This document shows positions 1-8,921 of a stretch of 64,000 bases of DNA, one piece after another; the first letter of the stretch is position 1, and every line of letters starts with the position of its first letter. The position numbers were made by a program, and so were the translations under genes. Location of the stretch: assembly GCA_022457065.1 (NCBI GenBank), contig JAJGBQ010000003.1, forward strand, positions 1,488,001-1,552,000, written 5' to 3'. Source of the stretch: Curvularia sp. ZM96. Its lineage: Eukaryota > Ascomycota > Dothideomycetes > Pleosporales > Pleosporaceae. The notes under the pieces were generated by a model. It saw only the letters and a list, made by a program, of their open reading frames with translations. It made no database searches and was not told where the DNA came from.

Positions 1-1418
1 GAGATGTTCTTGCGGAAGTCGGAGATGTGGTTGAGCAGCTCCGTCTGGGTCAGGTCTTTTCGGAAAAGCACCTCGTTGCCGACAATGATGCCCTTGAAAT
101 AGTCGCAGCCGTACTGGTCGAGAATGTCCCAGGTCTGGGAGATTTGGCGCGAGGTGGTGGTGTCGTTGCTGTCGAGCCAGACTCCCAGCCAGATCTTCAT
201 GGTGTCCTTGAGTTCGAGGCGCTCAATGGCGTGAATAAGCATCTGGGTCTGGTTGCAGTCGGTACCGTACAGGCGCACGGAGTCGGTCAACTGCGACATG
301 ACGGCCAAGTCACGGGTGATGTTGTTTTGCGACGGTGGCACGTGGATACAGTCTGGGTACTGCGTGTTGAGCGGAGTGTAGTCCATGCCGGGGAAGACCT
401 TGTGCAGATTAGGGTTGTTCATCAGCTCCTTGATCTCGTCCGAGTTCTTGCCGAGATCGTCCTTGTTGTCTTTTGCAACTTCGTTTGCGGCTTGTTGAGC
501 CTTTTCTGCAGCACCGGAACCACCGCCCTTGCCAATGGTGGCACCCAGTACACCACCGAGAATCGCACCCATCATGATGATTGCAATGATTACAATGGCT
601 ATCCACATTCGTCTCTTGCGCTTCTTCAAGTCGTCCTCGGCCTTCCAACTTGCAACCTTTTCTGGTACGAGCTCTCCACTTCCGTTGACCATCGGAACCG
701 CGTCATACTTGCTGCCGTCGCGAGTTGCAGCATAGGCACCAGCGCCTGCGCCTGCACCCGCTGCGCCATTGTTTATTGATGATCCAGGAGATCCATTGCG
801 ACTGCTGGTGTCGCGAGAACCGCCGAATGGGACAAATGACCGTCGCTTGTTCTGAGTGGCGGCTTCGTTGGGACCCATTCCCCAGTCGTCGTCGTTGTCG
901 ACCTCGTACGGGTTAATCTGGCCCATCTGCGGGGCAAGGTTCTGTGCGGATGACGAGTAGCGGGTGTAGGGCGTGTCGGAGTAGGCGTGGCCGCTGTGCA
1001 GGGAGCTGTCGCTTGAGTACATGCCAGGCGCGAGAGCGGCGCCGGAACCGTTCGAACGTGACGAATGCATGGGGCGCGGCACTGTTGGCGAGTCGTAGGC
1101 GTTGTGGTCATTGAAAGGCGAGTTGGACGAGACTGGCGATACTGGCGAGAGATGTGCGGGAACTCCCAGCGGGCGTGCCGAAGCAGCAGGACCGGCCATG
1201 TTGTCTGGACCGGTGGCTAGGCCAGGCATCGAGTAGTCCGAGTAGTTATTTGGGTCAGGATACTGGTGCTGCGTGTTCATGTGTTGGTACTGGGAGTCGG
1301 GGTGCATGCCAACCGGCGTGCGATGGACGGGTGGAGGGGGCGGCGTGTCGTCAGAGGGGGCAGCGTCGGAGTATTGACCTTGGGCGAGGGGCCAGGATTG
1401 TTGTTGATGGTATGCCAT
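1..1418 (-). CDS. btgC: GH17 endo-1,3-beta-glucanase, membrane-anchored (3' partial)
   Basis: The gene runs off the left edge of the window; about 472 codons are visible without an intron from the ATG at 1418-1416. The N-terminal ~265 residues are a low-complexity cytoplasmic region rich in Pro, Ser, Tyr and Gln. A KKRKRR basic stop precedes one transmembrane segment (about residues 270-292, WIAIVIIAIIMMG), so this is a type II membrane protein. The GH17 catalytic domain starts near residue 338 and includes LTDSVRLYGTDCNQT and the IIVGNEVLF motif, whose Glu (about residue 449) is the acid/base of GH17 enzymes. The layout matches Aspergillus BtgC/EngC-type enzymes, which remodel wall beta-1,3-glucan. 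The nucleophile Glu lies beyond the window. Family call is firm; the exact orthologue is inferred. Confidence 0.9.
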   Translation of the reverse strand, partial: MAYHQQQSWPLAQGQYSDAAPSDDTPPPPPVHRTPVGMHPDSQYQHMNTQHQYPDPNNYSDYSMPGLATGPDNMAGPAASARPLGVPAHLSPVSPVSSNSPFNDHNAYDSPTVPRPMHSSRSNGSGAALAPGMYSSDSSLHSGHAYSDTPYTRYSSSAQNLAPQMGQINPYEVDNDDDWGMGPNEAATQNKRRSFVPFGGSRDTSSRNGSPGSSINNGAAGAGAGAGAYAATRDGSKYDAVPMVNGSGELVPEKVASWKAEDDLKKRKRRMWIAIVIIAIIMMGAILGGVLGATIGKGGGSGAAEKAQQAANEVAKDNKDDLGKNSDEIKELMNNPNLHKVFPGMDYTPLNTQYPDCIHVPPSQNNITRDLAVMSQLTDSVRLYGTDCNQTQMLIHAIERLELKDTMKIWLGVWLDSNDTTTSRQISQTWDILDQYGCDYFKGIIVGNEVLFRKDLTQTELLNHISDFRKNI

Positions 1419-3374
1419 TTTGGGCGATGAAACGAGCTTTTTCCTACAGACGTTGCAGCAGGAAGCGAAGACGTCAGGCGCGGCTGCGCACCGCTCTGCG
1501 GATCACTCGCAGACTATTGCTGAGGCGTGGACCGTGGGCTGGTTGGCGGACACGGGCCAGGGCGATTGGCGCAGTGGGATGGTGTAGCACGGCAGCGCAA
1601 AAGAAAGTAGGGCAGGGCGCGTCGCAGGATGGGCGAGGGTTGAGGTGCAGGGAGGACAGCAGTGGAGGAGGGCAGAGTGAGTAGAGTAGGCGGGTGGATG
1701 GACAGGACAGGACAGGATGCAGGCAGGCCAGATGCGTTAGCCGGGTAAGACGGGCTGGTACGACGGAGGCTGACGGGGCGCGACTGCTGTGCCCGCCGAC
1801 GCTAGCAGGCTACAATTCACCCAGGAAACGCGTGCGCCAACGCTCGAAGGAGCCGCTGGCGAACCCACTGGTGACGTCGGCCAACCCAGCCTCCCAACAG
1901 GTTTTGGCCCACGACGACTCCATACAGCCTGGCTGCACGCACGCCCACCGCACGAGAGAACCAAAGCAGACGTGTCGTCGCTTGGCCTCGTCGTCTGCTG
2001 GCGCAACCACGCAGCCCCAGCCCCAGCCCAGCCCAGCGCCGAGGGGAGGGCGAGGGTGAGATGCAGACGTCAAGGTTGCATGGTTCCTGCCTGTGCGTCC
2101 AAAAGGGCAAGCGCGACGCCCGTTGATTGAAAAACAAGCAGCTGCGGGTGCGGCTTGGCAATCTGTGGCGGGAAGCCGCATAGGGCACCACCCACGGTGG
2201 GCCGCGCCTTGCCAATCTCCGCTATCAGTTAAGATGCTTCTGTTGCCTGCACGGCGCCGCCATTATCGCCTGCGGTATTATATCAGATCGCTGCGAACGC
2301 ACCCAGCCATGATTCCTGCGTCGCTGGTGGTGTCTGGATACGGACCGGACTGGTCGTCGCGTTGCGCCTCCAAGCCGCGGCGTGGCCTGCATGCACAGCC
2401 TGTTCCTAGCCCCCCCATGTCTGCCACTCGTGCCCTCCGCTACCACCAACGCGGCTCCACAGATGAAAATATGGAGCCCAGCCTGCCATTGCCATCGTCG
2501 ATAGCCACCGATAGCGATAGTGCTGCCCTGCGCACTGCACGATTCTTTGTTGCCTTTGTCCTCTATTTCTTGCCGCCGCCGCTTTACTGCTGCTGCTATT
2601 ATTAATTCCATCGCAGCCCTGATGCCTCTCCTCTCCGCAACCATTGTCTCAGCTGCCAACTCCTGCCTCTCTCTGCAATGACCTGCGCTGTGGTTGCGGC
2701 GATGAAACACGAGCTTCATGTCGCCATTGGCCCCCGGGCTGCCTGTGCAAGGCTCATCTCTCGTCCCTACCCCGCCTCTCTGACACCCAAGCGCGTCCCT
2801 CTGTGCGTCTGAGCGGCCGCGTCAGCGACCACGCTTTCATTCGTTCGTGCTGTCGGCCCTTGATCTCACCATGGTCATGATGTGCGTCTTACCTCGTCCC
2901 GATCTGGCTTCCTCACTCCCACCACATCTACGAGTACCTGTCGGTGGCCCGCTGCCTCCACGACAGCACCTACTATGTACACAGTACATGCCAACAAAAC
3001 CCCACCGCCTCTTGGTGCACAATGTCACCAAAACCAACTAAACAAATACATCCTCATGCAACGTCTCATCATTCCGCCACGAACCGGTCCTGCCCCGGCC
3101 TTGGTCTCGGTTCTAGCTTGCTGCTAATTTTGAACGGCTTCTAATCGGTCGGAGCCATGTCAGCAGCTTTTGTTGGCGTTGAGCAGCAAAATCAACGTTT
3201 CTTCCCACTAGGGCACGTGCTAGTCCTAATTACACCTACACCCAACGCCAAGTTCCCGCTGGTACTCCATACTAATTCAATACTCCCAAACTTCGTCGTC
3301 GATACAAACCGTAGTAGCAAGTGCGTGTCCAGCTGCATTACGCATTGGATTCTCTCGTCAATCGACTTGTCTTG
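1419..3374. other. Intergenic: btgC upstream region and SDR downstream region
   Basis: No convincing gene. The open frames here are short, lack codon bias and show no domain. The stretch holds the btgC leader and promoter, pyrimidine-rich runs, a small GACAG tandem repeat at 1701-1717 and a TATA-like string near 2275-2283. The last few hundred bases are the 3' flank of the SDR. Confidence 0.6.
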
Positions 3375-4489
3375 CTAGCTGCTAGCATCCTTCTTGCTCG
3401 CCCCCTGCAACACCCCCATGGTGTGCTCCCAAACCTTCTTTCCCGTGTCATCTCGCCTCGTGTTTGCCCAGCTCACTCCGCTTCTCTCATCTCCTCGTTG
3501 ACCCACTGCATAAGCACCCCCTCCCAGCTCTCTCTGCGTACTGAAGGCCACCTTCCCACCCGCAGCTTCTCCTGCATCCACCGTCCCCTTTGCTGGATAT
3601 CTCGACGTAGACAGAGACACCATGATTTGCCCACACGCCTCCGGGCTCGTCATGAACAAACTTGCCAGTGGCTTCATTATGGTCCACACGATGCGGAACC
3701 ACAACGGATTCTCGTTACTGTAGAACGTCGGCCCGTCCACCAGTCCAGGATAAATGTGTACGAAGCTGATTTTGCCCGCGTGTTGCTCCGCCAGCGATTC
3801 GAAAAGGAACGTCTTCATGAAGCACGTACGCCTGCGCACATCAGTTATACCATAGCCGGCTGGCTCAGGCTCGCCAATCGGTAGTTGACCTGGCGTGATC
3901 CTGTCCTCCATTGACCCGGCAAAGATGGAAATCACATGTGCTGTTTCGGGACAGGCTCTAAGTAAAGGAGTGAGGTTCTGTATGAGTCGAATACGTGAGT
4001 AGTAGAGCAACGACATCTGCGAATCAAGGCCTTCTTCCGTGCCTGCCATTCAATCAGTCTGTGACATTCATTCGATATACGAGCAAGAAACTTACGAGGT
4101 GACAGTACCACCGGCGAGAGCGCTGAGCTCATGTATAGTGCATCCAGTCTCGGTGGCCCACCTTGGAACGGATCCGCCTCTTCTTGCCTCGTAATCTCCT
4201 TGCACACTGCATCCGCCTCGCTCAGTAGAGCCAGATTCTTTGCTTGGATAAACCGCCAGTCGGACCCAGGGCTAGTCTCACGACCAGAGCGCACCAACGA
4301 CTCTGCGCGTTGAGCATTGCGTCCGACAAGGTAAACTCGCAGCTTGGAACCATGCGCTGCAAAGGTCGACGCAAACGCCTCTGCTACGTAAGATCCAATC
4401 CCGCTTGTGCCACCAATAAGGGCAACCACCAGCGGTGGGCCATTTGGCAGCTGTGCGATGTTCGACCGGATGGTTTGGAGGTCTGGCAT
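3375..4489 (-). CDS. Short-chain dehydrogenase/reductase, fungal atypical subfamily
   Basis: Two exons, complement(3375..4042, 4096..4489), with a 53-bp intron (GTAAGT...GGCAG); 353 residues. The N-terminus carries the Rossmann dinucleotide motif GGTSGIGSYVAEAFA. It is followed by VYLVGRN and, after the splice, TEEGLDSQMSLLYYSRIRLI, a hallmark of a fungal SDR subfamily often annotated only as short-chain dehydrogenase. The usual catalytic YxxxK is not visible where expected: the segment reads YGITDVRRRTCFMKT. The enzyme may therefore use a shifted motif or have altered chemistry. Substrate unknown. It is transcribed divergently from SND1 and no cluster partner is evident. Splice junction and frame are consistent; function is predicted at family level only. 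Confidence 0.82.
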
Positions 4490-5481
4490 GGTCTGTGAGA
4501 TAGTAATCTGTGTACGAGTATTGAATGAACAGAGGATATCTTGTATTGTGATACTTTGTCAGATTAACCCCTCAGTTTTATACTCATGCATTTTCCTGCA
4601 GACGGGGGCCTAACGAGCGATATTACTATACTCGTCCGCTTTGGGTGGATGGCGCGCCTGCGCCTTTCCTCAACTCGTATACGCTGTTACACTGACTGGG
4701 GTCCGCCCATGCGAAATGGACCAATCAGAATCGAGCGTACCGATCTTATGTCCATCAGCCCTTAAATCCGCGAGGCGTCGGCGAAGTCGAACGGACATTT
4801 GCAGTGGACATGCGGTGTTAAGAGGCTGAATGGCGGTTCAGACAAAATGAAACAGGATGAATTTTGTATTTGATAGACTATGGATAGTTGTCAGTGGCTT
4901 TGTCGCTGTAGGCGGTTGATGTCCCTTCGTGGCTGTTGCTTCCTGCGACGCTGCTTGTCAGCATAGAACACCAGCTACATGTGAGTCTTTGACGTAAGTG
5001 AGCTGTAGGCAGACATGCATTGGACGTTGCGCCTGTCCGTAAAATTAACTGCCTGCATCTATGTACCACAGTACAACCACCCTAATTGGGTAATTAGCAT
5101 ATGGCTCATGGACTGCAGCCCATAGGAGGAAGTGCCCTTTTCCGACCCAGAGATTCGAGCAGCATGCAAAAACCCTTGGACACGAACTCCAAGCACCTGC
5201 ACAGTCCGCGTGGAGGAATCGCTAAAATTTCCTTGTAGTCGCGCTCCCTAACGCCGTCAAACTCGAGATGTACGGGGCTGGACCTCCGCCAGTGACAATC
5301 TTCGCCTAGGGTCCTCGACCCCACAAGAACGGTCCCTGAGTAGCAACGGCGAGATTTCCCGCCATCACAACACGTAGCATCTCAACCCTCGAACCAAGCA
5401 ATTGGCATTTGGCTCACACATCAATTGCAGCTCCTCATCAGCATTTTTGGTCTACACAGCCAGTTTTGGCATCTCTTTCCC
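4490..5481. other. Bidirectional intergenic region between the SDR and SND1
   Basis: Shared upstream region of two divergent genes. No coding frame of interest. An AT-rich TATA-like string lies about 85 bases upstream of the SDR start (tttatactc, near 4575). The SND1 side ends in the transcribed leader. Nothing else recognised. Confidence 0.5.
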
Positions 5482-5567
5482 GTAAGTGCAAGGGAACAGG
5501 TGTCGCCCCACACACCATCTGCAGCTCTTTGGGACACAGTAGCTAACACTCGCCCTCACTGGTGCAG
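5482..5567 (+). other. Probable 5' UTR intron of SND1
   Basis: An 86-bp segment starts GTAAGT and ends GGTGCAG, with a branch-site match AGCTAAC at about 5541-5547. It lies 16 bp upstream of the SND1 ATG. If it is retained, the reading frame stays open and joins SND1 in frame from an upstream ATG-type start at 5425. Confidence 0.65.
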
Positions 5568-5583
5568 CCACCCGACATCCACC

Positions 5584-8232
5584 ATGAGCAATCTTTTCGA
5601 AGCAAAGGTCAAAAGCGTGCTTTCTGGCGATACTGTCGTCCTCCACAACATCAAGGACCCAAAAGCGGAGCGCATACTGAGTCTAGCCTTTGTCACAGCA
5701 CCGCGGTTGAGACGAGAGGGAGACGAGCCCTTTGCCTTCGAGTCACGCGACTACCTCCGCCGCCTGCTCGTAGGCAAGGTCGTACGCTTCCAAGTCCTCT
5801 ACAAGATCCCTACGGGCGCGAACCGCGAGTATGGCCTCATCGTCACACCTAACAAGGAGATCCTACCACAGCAAGCCGTCGCCGCGGGGTGGGTAAAGCT
5901 GCGGGACGATGCTGCTCGCAAGGAAGACTCGGACGAAGCCGCGAACCTGCTGGAGAGACTCCAAGTAGACGAGGCGCGCGCCAGGGCAGACTCCAAGGGA
6001 ATCTGGGCCGAGACCGGTGGCAGGATCAACGTGTCTTCAGAGCTAAGCGATCCCCAAAAGTTCGTCGAGCAGAACAAGGGCAAGGACATTGACTCGATTG
6101 TCGAAAAGGTCCTCTCCGGCGACCGTCTCATCGTGCGCCTCCTTCTCTCACCCACCGAGCACATCCAAACCATGGTCCTCCTCGCAGGTATCCGCGCACC
6201 AGCAACACAGCGAACGAACCCCTCGAACAACATGATACAACCCGCTGAGCCCTTTGGTGACGAGGCACAACAATTCGTCGAGGCAAGGCTGCTCCAGCGA
6301 GGAGTGCTTGTTCAAGTTCTCGGCACTGCGCCCAATGGCCAACTCATTGCCGACGTAAAGCACCCGACCCAGGGCAGCATCACACCTTTCCTCCTCAAGA
6401 ACGGTCTCGCCAAGTGCACTGACCACCACACCACCCTCCTCGGCCAGCAGATGGGCATACTGAGAGGAGCCGAGAAACAGGCCAAGGAAGGCCGACTTGG
6501 TGTATACAAGGAACACGTTGCACCCAAGACCACCAGGGCGAGCGAGCAAGAAGCCACTGTCAGCCGGATCCAGAGTGCAGACACCATTTTCCTGCGGAAC
6601 AAGGCCGGCGTAGAGAAGCGCATCAACCTCAGCAGCGTCCGCCAGCCGAAGCCAACAGACCCCAAGCAATCGCCATGGGTAGCCGAGGCAAAGGAGTTCC
6701 TGCGCAAGAAGCTGATCGGCAAGCACGTCAAGTTCCACGTTGATGGAAAGCGACCGGCTAGCGAGGGCTACGACGAGCGCGAGATGTGCACCGTCACCCT
6801 TCAAGGCAAGAACGTTGGCCTGATGTTGGTCGAGAACGGCATGGCTTCCGTCATCCGTCACCGACAGGACGACACCGACAGGAGCCCCATCTACGATGAC
6901 CTCCTCTTGGCCGAGCAAGCTGCGCAGGAGGAGAAGAAGGGTCTGTGGTCGGACAAGGCGCCCTCTGTCAAGCAGTACGTCGACTACTCGGAGTCGCTGG
7001 AGAAGGCCAAGCGTCAGCTTACCATCCTCTCCCGCCAACGCAAGGTACCCGCCATTGTAGACTTTGTCAAGTCTGGATCGCGTTTCACTGTTCTAGTACC
7101 GCGCGAGAATGCAAAGCTCACTCTTGTTCTTTCCGGTATTCGTGCGCCTCGCTCGGCGCGAAACGAAAACGAAAAGGGAGAGCCGTTCGGAAAGGAGGCA
7201 CACGAGTTCGCCAACCGACGCTGCCAGCAGCGAGATGTTGAAATCGACATTGAGGACTGCGACAAGGTCGGTGGCTTCATCGGTACCCTCTACATCAACC
7301 GTGAGAACTTTGCAAAGACACTTGTCGAGGAGGGTCTGGCAACTGTTCATGCCTACTCGGCCGAAAAGTCAGGCAACGCAAACGAGCTGTTTGCCGCTGA
7401 GCAGAGGGCCAAGGATGCACGCAAGAACTTGTGGCACGACTACGACCCTTCCCAAGAGGAGGAGGACGGCGAGGCTGCTGAAGCTGCCGAGCCTACTAAT
7501 GGGGACGCTGCTTCATCTGCAAAGGCAGACTACCGCGATGTCATCATCACTCACGTTGAGGATGACGGCAGACTGCGCCTCCAACAAATTGGTACCGGTA
7601 CAGCAGCACTGACACAGCTCATGGACGCCTTTGGCAAGTTCCATCTCAACCCAGCCAACAGCACTGGCCTGTCCGAAGCTCCCAAGGCTGGCGAGTTTGT
7701 TGCAGCCAAGTTCACTGCCGACGATCAGTGGTACCGTGCCCGCATCCGACGCAACGACCGTGAAAACAAGAAGGCCGAGGTTGTGTACATTGACTATGGT
7801 AACTCTGAAGTCATCCCATGGTCGCGCCTCCGTCCTCTTTCGCAACCCCAGTTCTTGCCATCAAAGCTCAAGCCACAGGCCGTTGAGGCACAGCTGGCAT
7901 ACATCCAGCTCCCTGGTAACTCTGAATATCTCCAGGACGCCGTGTCGTTCATTTCCCAAGAGACTGCCGACCGTGAGCTCGTTGCCCGAGTTGAGGCGAC
8001 TGAGAAGGACGGCATGCTCTGGGTGACACTGTACAACCCCAGCCAGAGCAAAGATGGCACAGAGAGTATTAATGCGGATATTCTGAGCGAGGGTCTCGCC
8101 ATGGTGCCGAAGAAGCTGCGGCCATTTGAGCGCAATGGCGGAAACATCCTGGCTGCCCTTAAGAAGAAGCAGGATATCGCCAAGGAGGAGCGTCGTGGCC
8201 AGTGGGAGTATGGCGATCTTACCGAGGATTAA
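5584..8232 (+). CDS. SND1: Tudor-SN / SND1-like nuclease-domain protein
   Basis: 882 residues in one coding exon. I chose the ATG at 5584, in the context CCACCATGAG just after a likely leader intron; the frame is open 53 codons further upstream. It has four staphylococcal-nuclease-like (SN) repeats at roughly residues 3-143, 171-310, 324-465 and 487-620. A Tudor domain follows at about 700-755 (WYRARIRRN...VYIDYGNSEVIPW), inserted into a partial fifth SN fold at the C-terminus. Order and length match Tudor-SN/p100, a cytoplasmic RNA-binding protein linked to RNA stability, splicing and stress granules in other eukaryotes. Nuclease activity in this copy is not established. High confidence in family. 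Confidence 0.95.
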   Translation: MSNLFEAKVKSVLSGDTVVLHNIKDPKAERILSLAFVTAPRLRREGDEPFAFESRDYLRRLLVGKVVRFQVLYKIPTGANREYGLIVTPNKEILPQQAVAAGWVKLRDDAARKEDSDEAANLLERLQVDEARARADSKGIWAETGGRINVSSELSDPQKFVEQNKGKDIDSIVEKVLSGDRLIVRLLLSPTEHIQTMVLLAGIRAPATQRTNPSNNMIQPAEPFGDEAQQFVEARLLQRGVLVQVLGTAPNGQLIADVKHPTQGSITPFLLKNGLAKCTDHHTTLLGQQMGILRGAEKQAKEGRLGVYKEHVAPKTTRASEQEATVSRIQSADTIFLRNKAGVEKRINLSSVRQPKPTDPKQSPWVAEAKEFLRKKLIGKHVKFHVDGKRPASEGYDEREMCTVTLQGKNVGLMLVENGMASVIRHRQDDTDRSPIYDDLLLAEQAAQEEKKGLWSDKAPSVKQYVDYSESLEKAKRQLTILSRQRKVPAIVDFVKSGSRFTVLVPRENAKLTLVLSGIRAPRSARNENEKGEPFGKEAHEFANRRCQQRDVEIDIEDCDKVGGFIGTLYINRENFAKTLVEEGLATVHAYSAEKSGNANELFAAEQRAKDARKNLWHDYDPSQEEEDGEAAEAAEPTNGDAASSAKADYRDVIITHVEDDGRLRLQQIGTGTAALTQLMDAFGKFHLNPANSTGLSEAPKAGEFVAAKFTADDQWYRARIRRNDRENKKAEVVYIDYGNSEVIPWSRLRPLSQPQFLPSKLKPQAVEAQLAYIQLPGNSEYLQDAVSFISQETADRELVARVEATEKDGMLWVTLYNPSQSKDGTESINADILSEGLAMVPKKLRPFERNGGNILAALKKKQDIAKEERRGQWEYGDLTED

Positions 8233-8921
8233 GCGTCGACTCTAATACAGTTGGAGCGACTTTGTATGGAAAACAAAAGCAGCCGAACAGCAGGGCCAGA
8301 TGGCTCCCGAGGCATGTGGTAACGATAGTGTAATATTTTGTGTTTGAAAAGAATGCATTGGATTGCGTGGTCGCGCAGTGTTTGCATGACTACTAACATG
8401 CTCACATGTTCATACGATTCGGGTTACCCAGCATGTTGAAATCCGTTAGTGGCGTCGTGACTACAGCATATCGCCTTGCCGCGCTCGTAGCTGAGACACC
8501 TTCGCAGGCATGGCCTATAGCTTCGCAAGAATGACACATACTGTCTCAGTAGGAATCAAAGAGAGCACACCTCTATTTCTGTCTTGTCACTAATCACTCC
8601 ACACCGTTGCCTGAGGCCCAGCGAACGCTCCGCAGATCCGCCCTGCCGCAGCGGTGGCGCAGGCGGAGAAGGCCGCAATGTGATTGGTGGCCCCGATGCT
8701 AGGGGTTTCCCCCACCACCACGGGCGCGGAGGCGGTGCCTGTAGGCAGCCATGAATTGCACCCCGGTTAGACGACACGAGTCTCGCGCCATGACGACGGG
8801 TCCCAGGCAGTCGTATTGCAGACACCCCTCATGCTTCCCCTCATACAGCTGATAATCGCCCTTCTCCCCTCACCGCGCGTCGTAACCACCCTCGCGACAA
8901 CTTGCCCGTCCGCTTGTGACC
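8233..8921. other. Intergenic: SND1 3' flank and HeLo-gene promoter
   Basis: No gene seen. The SND1 3' flank occupies the first part. The second half is GC-rich and would contain the promoter and leader of the downstream gene, whose ATG at 8922 follows the string TTGTGACC. Confidence 0.5.

Noticed and set aside
19..779. Plus-strand 250-codon frame at the left edge
   Set aside because: It is the complement of the GH17 gene, which has clear catalytic motifs on the minus strand.
6148..7038. 296-codon antisense frame within SND1
   Set aside because: No domain; the sense strand encodes conserved SN repeats.
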